From Talpa occidentalis (lineage: Eukaryota; Chordata; Mammalia; Eulipotyphla; Talpidae): 64,000 bases of DNA. A program made the translations under genes and the position numbers. Each line of letters begins with the position of its first letter. Within the stretch, counting starts at the first letter, position 1. The notes beneath the pieces are model-generated. The model was not told the origin of the DNA. It did not search any database and was given only the letters and a program-made list of their open reading frames with translations. Where the stretch lies: NCBI RefSeq assembly GCF_014898055.3, contig NW_023601104.1, positions 80,087,106 through 80,151,105 of the forward strand, written 5' to 3'. Of the stretch, positions 47,420 through 59,391 are shown one piece after another.

Positions 47420-49290
47420 GTTAATGCAAAAAAAAAAGGGGGGGGCAGCAGAAAATTAATTTTAATATTGAGATGCAAAGGGAAAGGCAAGAAAAACTCA
47501 AGCCCTAGGTAATATACTACTAGAACAGCAGTTCCAGAAAAAGTCAGAGCTGCATGGTTAGTCGGGTACCTACATGTGTAGCTAGGTATGGCTTGTCAGA
47601 GAAGGAAACCTGCTGGGGGAACGAAACTTCTAGAAACCAAAGGCAAATGCACACAACTTTGGACTGCTTGTACTGCTTGCCTCTCTTGGAAGGAAAAGAT
47701 TGTTTGGTAGGAGAAAGGATGTGGTTCTAGGACTGTCTTCCTTAATCAGATGTTTCAAACCCTTCTGGGGAACTGCAAACATAACGCCCACCTGCTTTCC
47801 CACCGTGGGGCCAGGTTTTCTTGCTGCTTCCACCACACAGGGTTTAACTTTGCTCTGTGATAGAAATGCCTTTTTCTAGCGCCCTCAAAACTTGCCCAAA
47901 CAAATCAGCACTTTTCTCCCAGATGTCTCAAACAGAAAACTCGGAAAGCCAAGGTTGAGCCAGAAACAATCTTTCCAAAGCAGGCTCCAGTCAGTCAGCA
48001 CTTGGTCCTCACACAGCAGAAATCATCTCTCTGACAATTTGTACAGATGCGTCAATCCTCAACTTTCTGGCACCCAGTGCGTGAGCATGAGGCTGCATGG
48101 TCAAAACAAAGTAGTTTCCATTTACTTACTACTCCACAAACACTTACTGAGGGCCTACTGGCACCAGACCTGGTGCCAGGTGCAGACACACAGCGGTGAA
48201 TGAGACAGAAGGGGCGCGCAGTTCCAGGTAGACGGGGAGTCCTAAGAGGTATCTGGGAGGGAGGCTCCCACCCTTCTCTGGAGTGAAAGATGAAGCAGAA
48301 GTTATTTCTGATGTAATGAGAAAAAGCCAGAGTCACCAATTCCCATTTTAAAGCAAATCCCAATACAGCCAAGCAATGATGTAATAAATCATTATTTCCA
48401 AATACTGAGCTCTAGCTCAGTGACAGAATGAGCACAGTCAAGCGGTCTGGGACTGCGTGCCAGAGTTCCAGTAGTGAGGATGTGACAGAAATCTCCACCC
48501 ATGAGCAGCCGTGCAGTCTTCCAGGAGGGAGGGTCCCACTGGGTCCCACCCTACAGAGTAGAGACAGCTCATAATGTTCTCTGCCATCAATGGGAGACGG
48601 GACAACCCCACAGGGAACCTCAAAAAACCCCACCCCGTCTGCTCTCCATAGTGCCCCTTCAGCAACAGCGACCCCACAACTCCTTGAGGCTCGGCGCACA
48701 GGAAGGGTCACAGGTCCCTTAGAACATGGTGTCCAAAGCATCCCCCATTCTCCTTGACTGACCCCTGATTTGTGGAAAGTGCAGAGGTGGCAAGGAGAAG
48801 TAACAGCAACAGTGGCAGCTTTTATTAAAAAATGAAACCCAAAAAACTATCAAGGAAAACTAAAATTCTGTAGAAATGGAGCCGACCCCATCTGCACTGG
48901 TATTATTTTGACTCCATATTTCACCAGGGCGTGATTCGACAGCCTGTTTCTGGGGAGGACCATCTCAAGGAATGAACTGGTCACAACACAACCTGGTGCT
49001 GGGGAGGGGCCGCTGCTGGGGGCAGAAGAACACACTGCTCTCCCGCGTGCTGGCTGGGGGGAGGGGAGAGTTTCTGACTTTCCTCCTCTGTGAGATGGGG
49101 ATGCCGTCCTCCACCTGGGAGTGCTGCGCAAGTCTGGGCTGAGTCGGTGCCTGGCACGGAAAGGGCTCGGCAAGTTCAACTATTGTCATTGGATCCTGCT
49201 GGGGGTGTCTGCCCAGGGCTCAGCCTAGCACCTGCTGCAGAGTGAGGCCCTAATTCGATGTCCCCTTTCGGGGTATTAGGATGCTTCTTT
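47420..49290. other. Unassigned intron with an L2-like phrase
   Basis: 48130-48215 (AACACTTACTGAGGGCCTACTGG and GGTGCCAGGTGCAGACAC) resembles the L2 3' end. Otherwise no repeat or gene is recognised. Confidence 0.35.
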
Positions 49291-49291
49291 T

Positions 49292-49517
49292 TTTTTGAGA
49301 GCCAGAGGTGTGGGGAGTGAGAGGATTCACCAGAGACAGAGTGGGGAGCAGAACAGGCAGATCTATGAAATACACTGCTGAGGGGAGCAGCGGGAGAGAC
49401 AGGAGAGGTCTGCTGCACCATGTGGGTCAGCTTCTGGCCGGAGATCAAACTCATGCTGCAGTGGCTGGTGACAGCTTGACAGCGCTGAGACTTAACCCCT
49501 GTGCCACCAGGGAGGCC
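49292..49517 (-). mobile_element. SINE, A-type, tail deleted but target repeats kept
   Basis: Head and body are present. The last 35 or so bases before the A-tail are missing. AGGATGCTTCTTT before and AGGATGCCTCTTT after show that the flanks are those of the original insertion. Confidence 0.82.
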
Positions 49518-49940
49518 CAGGATGCCTCTTTAAAGACAAGAAAATACAAGTACCCAAGCCTCGAGGCACTGGTCTTCTGTCTCTTGCATGCTACCCACCT
49601 TCCTCCTCCTGGCAGGTGTTCCTGATGCTTCAGGTTGCTCCCTCAGACCTCTGTCTTCATGCTTCCTGATCTTCTGCCTGCAAATCTCAGTATGTTTCTT
49701 TCTTTTTAACTATGCCTTTAGTGCACCTTTTTAATACTCTGTTAAGCAGTTAAGACCCTCTCCTCTCTTCATTTCACATAAATTGCTGGAAAGAAGAACC
49801 TGAATGAGGGATGTCCTGGCTCCCATCCCCGCCTGAGCACATGCGAGGTTATAACAACACAGAGGGTTTTCTGAAGGAATCACTGAAAACGCTTCACAAG
49901 GCTAACATTTGTGGAATGTGTCATTAAGAAAGGAGAGTGG
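49518..49940. other. Unassigned intron
   Basis: No repeat or gene is recognised. Confidence 0.35.
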
Positions 49941-50186
49941 GGGGCCTCCCTGGTGGAGCAAGGGTTAAGACACAGCCTATGAAGCAATCCGCAGCCACTC
50001 CAACACAAGTTCGATTCCCGGCCAGCCAGGCAGCAACCCACGGGTGCAGCAGACCTCTCCTGGCTCGCCCGCTGCTCCTCTCAGCAGTGTACTGCAGTCA
50101 GTCTGCCTGTTCTGTTCCCTCCCCTGTCTCTGGTGAATCCTCTCACCCCCCCACACCTCTGGCCTGTACCCCAGCTCTTAAAAAAA
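49941..50186 (+). mobile_element. tRNA-derived SINE, A-type, shortened tail
   Basis: AAAGGAGAGTGGG on both sides marks the insertion. After CCCAGCTCTT the copy goes straight to an A-run, so the AATAAATCTT motif is absent. Confidence 0.9.
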
Positions 50187-50247
50187 AAGGAGAGTGGGAA
50201 CACTGCCCCAAATGGAATTGATTTTATCCTTAAATAGCAACACACTC

Positions 50248-50534
50248 GGGCCTCCCCGGTGGTGCAGCGGTTAAGCACTGGATGGCGAAGCTGCCCGCAG
50301 CCTCTGCAGTGCCAGTTCAATTCCCGGCTGCTCCCTGGCCACTGGAGGAGGGTCCCGCATGGCGCGCAGACCTCTCCTGCCGCCCGCTGCTCCCCTCAGC
50401 AGTGTACTTCAGTCCTTCTGCCTGCTCTGCTCCCCGCTCTGGCTCTGGTGGGTTCTCTCACCCTCCCGCGCCTCTGACTGTACCCAGTGCATGTATAAAT
50501 AAATAAATCTTAAAAAAGAAAGAAAAAGAAAAAA
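50248..50534 (+). mobile_element. tRNA-derived SINE, B-type
   Basis: Full-length copy with the exact flank AAATAGCAACAC before and AATAGCAACAC after. The tail carries GAAA units. Confidence 0.92.
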
Positions 50535-50549
50535 AAATAGCAACACGCT

Positions 50550-51426
50550 TGCCAATGTTTCCAATGTCCAACACCAGGTAGCTCCTGGTGCAGTTTTTCT
50601 GATCACCCCTTGCCCCAGCAGTGGAAACTCCAAGGCACCCCCTTCTGCCCCTTTTCCAAACCTCTCACTCCTAACTTGCTGGCAGAAGCACTGAGAATAG
50701 GGTATTAAAATGTCTAATGCCCTTTATGCATCCCCAGGTGTCTGTGCCTTTTGAAGTATTTCTGGAGCCATCAGTCTAGCAGGTTGGCACCCCCAGGGGT
50801 TCCACATTCTAGGATCAAGGGCATATTTCCCCTAGATATTTGGGTGTTATCCAAAATTAACATGGACAGTATCCAAAAAGACCTCAAAGATACTATTTTT
50901 CTTTGTCTACTGCTGACGGCACAGGGCTGATACAATATTCTTAACGAGTGTCCTTTGAACTTGCCATTTTGTGGCATTTCCACTTAGAGGGTCTTAATTT
51001 CCCATAGGAGAAGCTGTAGTCAGTCCTACAGTTCATGCATTTCTGGTTCATTTCTTGTCTAATATCCTTAAGGAGAAACATTCTTTGCAGACTGATTGGG
51101 GACGACCAGAGGAGGAAAAGGAGCAAGAATAGAGTAAACTCATGTACCTCGTTAGGAGAACCTCACTCACTGGTGAGCAAACAAAGCAATTAAAAAAATT
51201 CACATCACAGGGGACCCCACTCTGCAACTTTCTTGACTTTTCTTAAAAAGTCAGGTGATAAGATCCCCTGGTTCTTGTATCTCAAAGAGATAAGAGGAAG
51301 GTCAGCACGAAAGCCAGGGGAACAGAAAGTTGTCAAACAGTGATGACAAGCAGGTGACACTAGGTGGGGTGGGGCCAGGGCCCAGCAGGCATCACTAAGG
51401 GAGTCTCCCCACCTTTTTTTTTTTTA
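50550..51426. other. Unassigned intron
   Basis: No recognised repeat, and frames are short. The end is a T run adjoining the next SINE. Confidence 0.35.
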
Positions 51427-51688
51427 AAGATTTATTTTATTTATTTATGCATACAAGAACTATAGTCTAGGACAGAGGTGTGGGGTGAGAGGATTCACCA
51501 GAGACAGAATGGGGAGCAAAACAGGCAGACCTACTGAAATACACTGTTGACGGGATCAGTGAGCAAGACAGGAGAGATCTGCTGCGCCATGTAGGTCAGG
51601 TTCCTGGACGGGGATTGAGCTAGTGCTGCAGTGGCTGGCGATAGTTTGATAGCGCTGAGGCTTAACTCCTGCGCCACCAGAGCGGCCC
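51427..51688 (-). mobile_element. tRNA-derived SINE, A-type, diverged
   Basis: Full-length minus-strand copy with several substitutions (GACGGGATCAGTGAGCAAG on the plus strand in place of the usual GAGGGGAGCAG...). One of the older copies. Confidence 0.82.
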
Positions 51689-51689
51689 T

Positions 51690-53220
51690 CCATACCCTTT
51701 CTTCAGGGAGCGGTGGGCATTTGAGAATGTGGGCCCAGGCTGGCCACACTTTCCATTTTACCAAGAGATATTAGAAAACCCAGATTATGACTGGGAAGTC
51801 TAACTTACAGAAATTGATAGCAATCAAATGTGTCACATTCTGGGGTCCACTGTGGTGTCCAGGAGCTGCTACACAGGCTCCTAGAGTGACAATGCGGGTC
51901 TTACCTCCATGCAGCCTTCTGGCTTCACTTCATACCATCTACCGGCCAATGAGGTGATTTTCACGTGGTATCAGGCAAAGGCTACAAATTCATGCTAGTT
52001 GTTTTAAACTTTACCAGCATGTCATCATCTGCAGGCCAAATATAGTCTATTTAGCTGGAGTTGCAACTTCTAACTTCCATATTAAACAAGCAGTAGTTTC
52101 AACTAATCATAAAGTATTATATGTTAACCATTATCATTATGATGATTAATAATAATCTTAAATCACTATTTATGACCATGAGCATGTGAGACACTTTGAT
52201 CAGAGGGACAAGGTAACCACTGAGGACAGGATGGAGAGGCAGGCAGCTGGGCCGACTGTGCCACCCTGTCACAAGGACCCCAAGTAATAGGACATTTCTA
52301 AACCCTGCTTCTTCCCCATGGACACTGCACATCCTGAAGTGTCAGGCAAAGAAGAGATGAGGCACAGATTGAGCAAAGAGAGGGCTCAAGTCAGTTTTCA
52401 AACAAGACGAGGTGGATTAGGCCTCTGCTAACCCCATGGACTTCCCCTTTCGTCTCCATTCAAATCAGCCGGACCGTTCTCAATTCCTGTTTTTCCTTCC
52501 ATGGAGCCTCCCCAAATCAGCATGTTGGTGTTTTTTTCTAATGAATAAAATGAAATGCAATGGCTTCTAGAAGCAAACACAGTGTTAAACTGTGAACCAA
52601 TGTGTGATATGGCGTATGCACTTGGTTAGCAAACGATTAAAGAACAAGGACCGTGATGCTGAAGCAGAGGTGAGGGGCATGGTCCCATCCCCCACTGTGA
52701 CGGGGAGGAAACCATCTGTTATGTCCATGGCGCTGCTCTGGTGTCCGCCTACATTCTCTGTTGGAGGAAAAGTCCGAGGTTGCTCAGTTAGAGGTTAGTC
52801 AACATAAATGTGGAATTATTTTGTTGCCCACATTCACAAACCTCTGAATTCTATGGATGGACCCAGGTTAAGGTCCGATTGTGCACACAATGGGGCCATA
52901 ATAAGAATAAACTCCAACTAAACCACACAGAATTTTATGTTTGATGTGCGATAGGCGCCAGCTGTGGTTCTAAGGAGAGAAGGGAGGAAAGATGCTGCTC
53001 AAACCCAGACAGGTAGGTGCCTTCCCTTTATTATATCCACGCAGGCCAGCTTCCTCAAGGCCACAGCTGACAAAAAAAAAAACCCATGGGTTACATCAAC
53101 CACAAGTCCATTGATGGCAAAACTCAGCACAGAACCACTAAGAACATAGTCTTAATTCAGTTCTCTCTAGAACTTTGACTCTCAGAGGCCCTGACATCCT
53201 CTCCAATATTTAAATAACGG
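51690..53220. other. Unassigned intron
   Basis: AT-rich at 52080-52180. No repeat or gene is recognised. Confidence 0.35.
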
Positions 53221-53224
53221 CTGA

Positions 53225-53345
53225 ACAAAGTGTGAATCAAAGTCCCACCACCTACTAGCTGTGTGAATTTGGACAAGCTGGTAACCCTCTGTGCTTCAGT
53301 TTTCTCACCCAGAGATAAGGAAAATAATGGCTCTACCTCACAGGA
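53225..53345 (+). repeat. MIR fragment
   Basis: CCACCTACTAGCTGTGTGAATTTGG, ACAAGCTGGTAACCCTCTGTGC, CTTCAGTTTTCTCACC and the AAAATAATGGCTCTACCTCACAGG end give a clear MIR order. Confidence 0.75.
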
Positions 53346-53528
53346 TGCAAGATGGTAGATCTAGAACATCTTGCAGTAGCAGGAAAGAGGGTGAATCAGT
53401 CCATGTTAGCTGGGAGAATAATAAATTGGTGAAGAGACTACATTTTAAAAATCTCCAAAAAATCTCAAAAATTTCAAAGTATCTATGCATATCTACAGTT
53501 AAATATTAAAGTTTAAAATAAGCATTAT

Positions 53529-53786
53529 GGGGCCTCCCTGGTGGTACAAGGAGTTAGGCACAGCACTGTGAAGCTATCCATAGCCTCTGGCCAGGGAGCT
53601 ACCCACATGGTACAGCAGACCTCTCCTGTCTTGCCTGCTGCTCCCCTCAGCAGTGTATTTCAGTTGATCTGCCTGTTCTGCTCCCCCTTCTGTCTCTGGT
53701 GAGTCCTCTCAAACACACGCAGCAACTCTGGCCGGTACCCCAGTTCTTATATGAATAAATAATCTTCAAAAATAAAAAAAATAAAT
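53529..53786 (+). mobile_element. tRNA-derived SINE, A-type, B box deleted
   Basis: The segment that should carry the B box (GAGTTCGATCC) is missing: CCTCTGG is followed at once by CCAGGGAGCTACC. Flanks GCATTAT and GCATTACA suggest a target repeat. Confidence 0.85.
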
Positions 53787-53799
53787 ATGCATTACAGAG

Positions 53800-54160
53800 C
53801 TGCTGTACTAGCAAATAATTGGCAACAACCCACATGTCTTACAACAGGCAGAAGTCTTTGAACATCCATACTTTCATTGCTTCTCCTGGGCAACATTAGA
53901 AAGCTATGTAACCCGCAGGTGAGCACTTCCCAAGGCATTCCATAGATCAGTATCACCTGATACCAAACAAGATGGACATCAGAAGGAAAAACAGATGAGT
54001 ATTTCTTTTGACTATACATGCAAATATTTGTACAAAACACTACCAAGCTAACTGCACAAGCATATGAAGCTATGGCCAAATGGGATTTATTCCAGGAATT
54101 GAAGCTTGCTTTAATATCTAAAAAATAATTAACGCTATACACTAGATAAGTAGCAGAAAG
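53800..54160 (+). mobile_element. Old L1-like fragment
   Basis: L1 3'-region wording (GGCAACAACCCACATGTCTTAC). Poor preservation. Confidence 0.35.
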
Positions 54161-54809
54161 GATACAGCCACAAGATCATCTTAATAAATGTAGAAAAAGA
54201 ATTTCACAAAATCCAATATCCCTTAGAGATAAAAACACGGAAAAAAACCTAGGAATAGAAGGAAAATTCCTCAATCGGATGAAGGACCTTTTCCTAATCA
54301 AGAAAACAAACCAGAGCTGATATCATATTTAATGGTAAAGACTGAAACTGTCCCCCTTAAGGAGTAAGGTAAAAATGTCCACTTTCATTAATTCTATTCA
54401 AAATTGAAGAAATTAAAATTAGAGGTCTTTTATTTCTTTTGGAAATAAAGAATTGGAAAGGAAGAATTAAAACTGTTAGCACAGATGACACAATCCCAAG
54501 GAATCCACTAAAAACTACCAGAACTAACACGAGTGCAGCAAGGTGACAATACACAATAACAGGTTGCAAAAATCAATTGTATTTCTACATACTGACAATA
54601 ACCAACTCTAGGTCAAAAAATAATTGCATTTACAGTAGCATTGAAAAGAACAAAATACTTAGAATAAATGTTATGAAAGAAATGCACAGCGTTACTCTGG
54701 AAACAGTAGAACATTGTGGAAGGAAATCAAAGGATGTAAATAAATGGCAAGAGTTTCCATATTCAAGAACTGGAACAATTAATAGTCCTGATGAAGTTGG
54801 TTTTGGAGC

Positions 54810-55588
54810 TGTTGGGTTCGGAGAGCAGGGTACTTGGGTTTACTCTGGAAAAAGTTTCACAGGAGCTTCCCTTTCACCAGCACCAGCAAGTTTCCCAGGC
54901 GAGTTTCTCCACGACATAGGCACGTCAGTTATATCCAAAAGGGCAGGTTTATTATAAAAGGGAGAGAAGAATAAAGGACACTTGCATAGACACAAGCAGG
55001 CAGGAAGAGCTGCCCCAGAAAGGACAAGTTTGCTGAGAGAGGCCTGCTCAGTTGCAGGTGGGCAGCTTTGAGAAGAGCTACCTCCGCTGAGGGAGGTCAG
55101 TGAAGAGAAGCCCCAGCATGGTACAGTCAAGGGCAGGCAGGAGGCTGCTGCCCTGCAGGGGGAGAGTTGGTGAAAAGCAGCACCTGCATAGTCACAGGTG
55201 GGCAGAGGGCTGCCAGCCTGTGCCAGGGAGGAGATACACTGATACAGTCTTGTTCTCTCTAGGAGCAGCTCACTCCTTTGTGGAGTGTCCTGTTTGCTGC
55301 TGATTTTGGATAACTAGGTAGAATTTAAAAGGGGAAGGAGATTTTACAATGGCCCTCAACCTCCATATCTTTACCTCTGGTCCCTGCCCTCTGACATTAA
55401 TAGCATCTGACACTTCACTTGGGTCTGGCCTTGACCCTAAGGATTTTCAGTTCCTATAGCTGGTTTAACGACTATGTTATTACAGCCCCACTCCCAGTTC
55501 TGGCATTGTGTGAGCCAGGTTTCTGGTCTTGTGGTGCCTCTTGTCCAACTTTTCTATTCTTATCCTCAATCTCTCTCAAACTGGCACA
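54810..55588 (-). mobile_element. Solo LTR, family Y copy 1 (minus)
   Basis: On the minus strand it runs from TGTGCCAG to GAACCCAACA, with a TATA-like word and TTATAATAAACCTGCC as polyadenylation signal. It matches LTR Y2 in opposite orientation along almost its whole length. It is sense to KCNK13 and sits inside an L1. Confidence 0.75.
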
Positions 55589-55955
55589 CGGAGTCAATCC
55601 AAAACTTCTTTGCAGAAACTCACCAATTCATCTTAAAATTCACAGAAAAGTTCAAGGGGCCCAGCATAGACAAACAATCTTGAAAAAGTGGAAGGGTGTT
55701 GTAGGATTCACACTTCCTGATTTCAAAAGTTCCTACAACAGTAGGAATCAGTAATCAGACATTGTGATTCTGGTATAAGGTCTGACATATAGATTAATAA
55801 AACAGAAATGAGAAATCAAAAATAAACTCACTCTATGGTCAATTGATTTTTGACAAGAAGTCAGAATAATTCAACAGGGGAAAGAATTGTCTTCAAAAAA
55901 TGATACCAGAATTGGATATCCAAGTGCAAAAAAAGTAGACTTGGGCCCATATTTA

Positions 55956-56670
55956 TGCTGTGGGGGAAAGGATGCCCTGAACACACTCCACAAACAAGTT
56001 TTATGGACCCCACCCCCTACCCCAGACCAAAAAGATCCAAGATATCAAGGACTACAAATCCCGTAATATCATCACACTGAAGGGAGGGTAGCTGGGAACT
56101 GAGGGTGGCGGTAAGCAGCCAGGTTTGGTACATAACCAGACATGTGGGCCTTGGGGGTGCTTGGTTTTCAGCATGCTATTGGGGTTCCAGCTCAGCAGAA
56201 CCAGTAGGACACATTCACGAATTCATCTCTTTTTTCTCCCTGAGTTTTTCCTTTCTTCATTTGCCCCTTTTTGTGAATAAACATTTAATTAACCTTTTTT
56301 AAAAAAAAAAGATTTATTTATTTATATATACAAGCACTGGGCGTGGGAGGGTGAGAGAATTCACCAGAGCCAGAGCAGGGAGCAGAACAGGCAGAGTGAC
56401 GAAGTACGCTGCTGAGAGGAGCAGCGGGTGGCAGGAGAGGTCTGCCACGCCATGTGGGACCCTCACCCGGCGGCCGGGGATTGAACCAGTGCTGCAGAGG
56501 CTGCGGGCAGCTTCGCAACCCAGTGCTCAACCGCTGAGCCACCGGGGAGGCCCTTAATTAACCTTTTTGTGTGTGCCTGCAGTTGAGTCTCATTTTAAGT
56601 CCCTTTTAAGTGCATGGGTGAGGACCCACAGTCAGACCAACCCATTTCACATTGGGGTTGCCCTGCAACA
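55956..56670 (+). mobile_element. Solo LTR, family X copy 1, split by a SINE
   Basis: It begins TGCTGTGGGGGAAAGG and ends TTGCCCTGCAACA. Shared blocks with X2 and X3 are CCAGACATGTGGGCC, GTAGGACACATT, TTTCTCCCTGAG and GGGTGAGGACCCACAG. The SINE at 56300-56553 interrupts it at TTAATTAACCTTTTT, which is duplicated on both sides. No primer-binding site follows. Confidence 0.8.
56300..56553 (-). mobile_element. tRNA-derived SINE, B-type, inside LTR X1
   Basis: Full-length minus-strand copy with target duplication TTAATTAACCTTTTT (15 bases) on both sides. It is younger than the LTR. Confidence 0.93.
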
Positions 56671-56724
56671 TTTACAGCATATCCAAAAATTATCAACAAA
56701 AGCCTAAAGGTCCAGAGGTCAAAA

Positions 56725-57784
56725 AGAAAGAATGGAACTAATGGGGGATAAGGATAGGAAAGTTGGACTGGAGGTGCCACAAGACCAGAAACCTGGTTCA
56801 CACAATGCCAGCAAGTTGGGGGGGGGTATGATTAACATAGTCATTAAACCAGCTATAGGAACTAAAAATCCTTAGGTGCCAAGGCCAAACCCAAGCAAAG
56901 TGTCAGATGCTGGGCCTCCCCTGCAGCACAGCAGGTTGAGCGCAGCACCGTGAAGCTGTCCGCAGCTTCTGTAGCGCAGGTTGGATTCCCGGCCAGCCAG
57001 GGGGCTACCCACATGGCGCAGCAGACCTCTCCTGCCTCATCCACTGCTCCCCTCAGCAGTGTCTTCATTCCATCTGCCTGTTCTGCTCCTCACTCTGTGG
57101 TGAATTCTCTCACCCTCCTGCGCCTCTGACCTGTACCCCAGTTCTTGTAAAAATAAATCTTTTAAAAAAAAAAGTGTCAGGTGCTGTTAGTGTCTGAGGG
57201 CAAGGACCAGAGGTAAAGCTATGGAGGTTGAGGGCCATTGTATACTCTCCTGTCCCTTTCAAATTCTACCTAGTTATCCAAAATCAGCAGCAAACAGGCC
57301 ACTCCACAAAGGAGTGAGCCCCTCCCAGAGAGAACGAGACTATATCAGTGCAATCTCCACCCTGGCATGGGCCAGCAGCCCTTCTGCCCACTTGTGCCTA
57401 TGCAGGTGCTCCTTTTTGCCAATTCTCTGTCCCTCTGCAGGGCAGCAGCCTCCTGCCTGCCCATGCCCTGTACCATGCCAGAGGTTCTCTTCACTGACCT
57501 CCCTCAGCAGGGGCAGCTCTCCTCAAGGCCGCCTACCTGCAACCATGCAGGCCCCTCTCAGCAGACCTGTCCCTTTCAGGGTAGCCCTTTCCTCCTGCTT
57601 GTGTCTATGCAAGTGTCCTTTATTCTTCTCTCCCTTTTATAATAAACCTGCCCTTTTGGATTTCACTGACGTGTCTCTGTCGTGGAGCAATTCGCCTGGG
57701 AAACTCGCTGGTGCTGGTGAAAGGGGAGCTCTGGTGAAACTTTCCCCAGAGTGAACCCAAGTACCCTGCTCTCTGAACCCAACA
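56725..57784 (+). mobile_element. Solo LTR, family Y copy 2 (plus), split by a SINE
   Basis: Same family as Y1 but inverted. GACTATATCAGTG at about 57340 is a TATA candidate, and TTATAATAAACCTGCCC at about 57638 the polyadenylation signal. It ends GAACCCAACA. The 5' end is diverged and its boundary uncertain. Confidence 0.72.
56912..57172 (+). mobile_element. tRNA-derived SINE, C-type, inside LTR Y2
   Basis: Full-length copy. AAAGTGTCAGATGCT before and AAAGTGTCAGGTGCT after are the target repeats. It interrupts Y2. Confidence 0.91.
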
Positions 57785-57814
57785 ACTCCAAAAATGACTT
57801 CAGAACGAACAGGA

Positions 57815-57890
57815 GCGCAAGACACCAGAAGAGAGAAGTGCTCAGGATGACTACGGGGAAAATGGTTGTGGATGTGATGTTACATGGGGA
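57815..57890 (+). repeat. Short block repeated at 63307-63380
   Basis: CAAGACACCAGAAG, TTCAGGATGACTAC-like and AAAATGGT words occur in the same order and spacing at both places. Each copy abuts an LTR (after Y2; before X3). Not assigned to a known family. Confidence 0.6.
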
Positions 57891-58252
57891 AGCAGGGCAG
57901 GTGCTAAGATGCAATAGTGTTTCCAGACATGAAGATACAAGGATAGGGGACCTGGCAGGCCAGGGGATGGGGGGAGGGGGCTGATCCCAAAAGCACAAGA
58001 CTCCCATGTCATCCAGAGAAAGGCTTCTCAACTTTGCTTATAAACATGGAAAATATTTTTTAGATAGTTTCATTGTTATTTCTTAAAATGACAAAAATAG
58101 CCAATCCACTGTGATAGAAGGTGCAGCAGCATTGGAAAGAGAATAAAAAACGAGAGAAACAGAAAGCAATGGTAATACAAACGAGACCAAATATTCAATG
58201 TGGGAAATTCCCCCGCAAAGAGAAATCTAAAACTTGTTTAAAAATATAAAAT
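57890..58252. other. Unassigned AT-rich intron
   Basis: No repeat or gene is recognised. Confidence 0.3.
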
Positions 58253-58518
58253 GGGGCCTCCCTGGTGGTGCAAGGGGTTAAGCACCTCACTCTGAAGCAA
58301 CCTGCAGCCTCTGCAGCACGAGTTCAATCCCTGGGTGGCCAGGGAGAAACCACATGGTGCAGCAGACCTCTCCTGTCTCGCCTGCTGCTCCCCTCAGCAG
58401 TGTGTTTCAGTCAATCCGCCTGTGCTGTTCCCCACTCTGTCTCTGGTGAATCCTCTCATCCCCCCACATCTCTGGCCTGTACCCCAGCTCTTGTATCCAT
58501 AAATAAACAAATCTTTAA
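58253..58518 (+). mobile_element. tRNA-derived SINE, A-type
   Basis: Full-length copy. AAAATATAAAATG before and AATATATAAAATG after form the target repeat. Confidence 0.9.
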
Positions 58519-58534
58519 AAAAATATATAAAATG

Positions 58535-59356
58535 CATTACGTGACTTGTGTTTAAACTTAGCAAAAGAAAATTAAAATGCATACATGGTGCAAAGATGAA
58601 AAAAGATGTAAGAAGTATATAAAATAAAATATTTAAATGAAAAATAAATAAATAAAAATAAACTTAGCAAAAGGTACACATAGGCAGATGGTCTCAAAGT
58701 CCACAAATATTTGCCAATACAGTGCAGGAATTTAATCATACCTATGTTTAAAAATAGATGTTCGGTATAAAGCATTAAGCAGTACAGCCATAATTAACTC
58801 AATAATAATGATAAAGGTTATGCATGGCTCCCAGCAAGTGATGAAGTCAGTAATACGGAGTGTATATTCCCTGAAGCACAACTGAAATGTTATTACCCAG
58901 TTTGGGGGGTTGTTTGGGAATGGTGTTCCCTCCTGCTCCAAATTTCTATAACATAAGAGAAAATGCAGCTGAAATAAATAACAGATATCAAGATACAAAG
59001 AAACACTCAAATGAAAAGAGAATTCTGGAAAATACTCATTCTCAAATCATTATATGATAATTTTAGAAATAAATCAAAGCATAATTATATAGCCAGCCAC
59101 ACAAAACCATTAAAAAAGCAGTTCCCTTGAATAACATTTGAGATAAGTTACAGCCTAACAAAGAATAGATGAGAATAATTTTCTCAGCTATGAAAAGGAA
59201 ATGAATTTATGAAAAACCACAGAAAAAAATGGCTTGTCAAAATTATATAGTTGCTATATATAGCTATATAGCAATTTTTTCTACACTAGCAAGGGTCAAG
59301 GGGACCCCTCAAATTCTTTTCTCTGTCATATCTATTTATTTATATATATATCTCCA

Positions 59357-59391
<35 letters not shown>

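Larger units (their letters stand above)
54160..56725 (+). mobile_element. L1 ORF2 copy that received three LTR insertions
   Basis: ORF2 wording runs in order across several inserts: 54175-54800 (CAAAATCCAATATCCC, GGAATCCACTAAAAACTACC), 55600-55955 (GCAGAAACTCACCAATTCATC, GGTCAATTGATTTTTGACAAG), and 56672-56720 (GCATATCCAAAAATTATC). The gaps are LTR Y1 and LTR X1; LTR Y2 begins at the end. Many stops; inactive. Confidence 0.75.
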
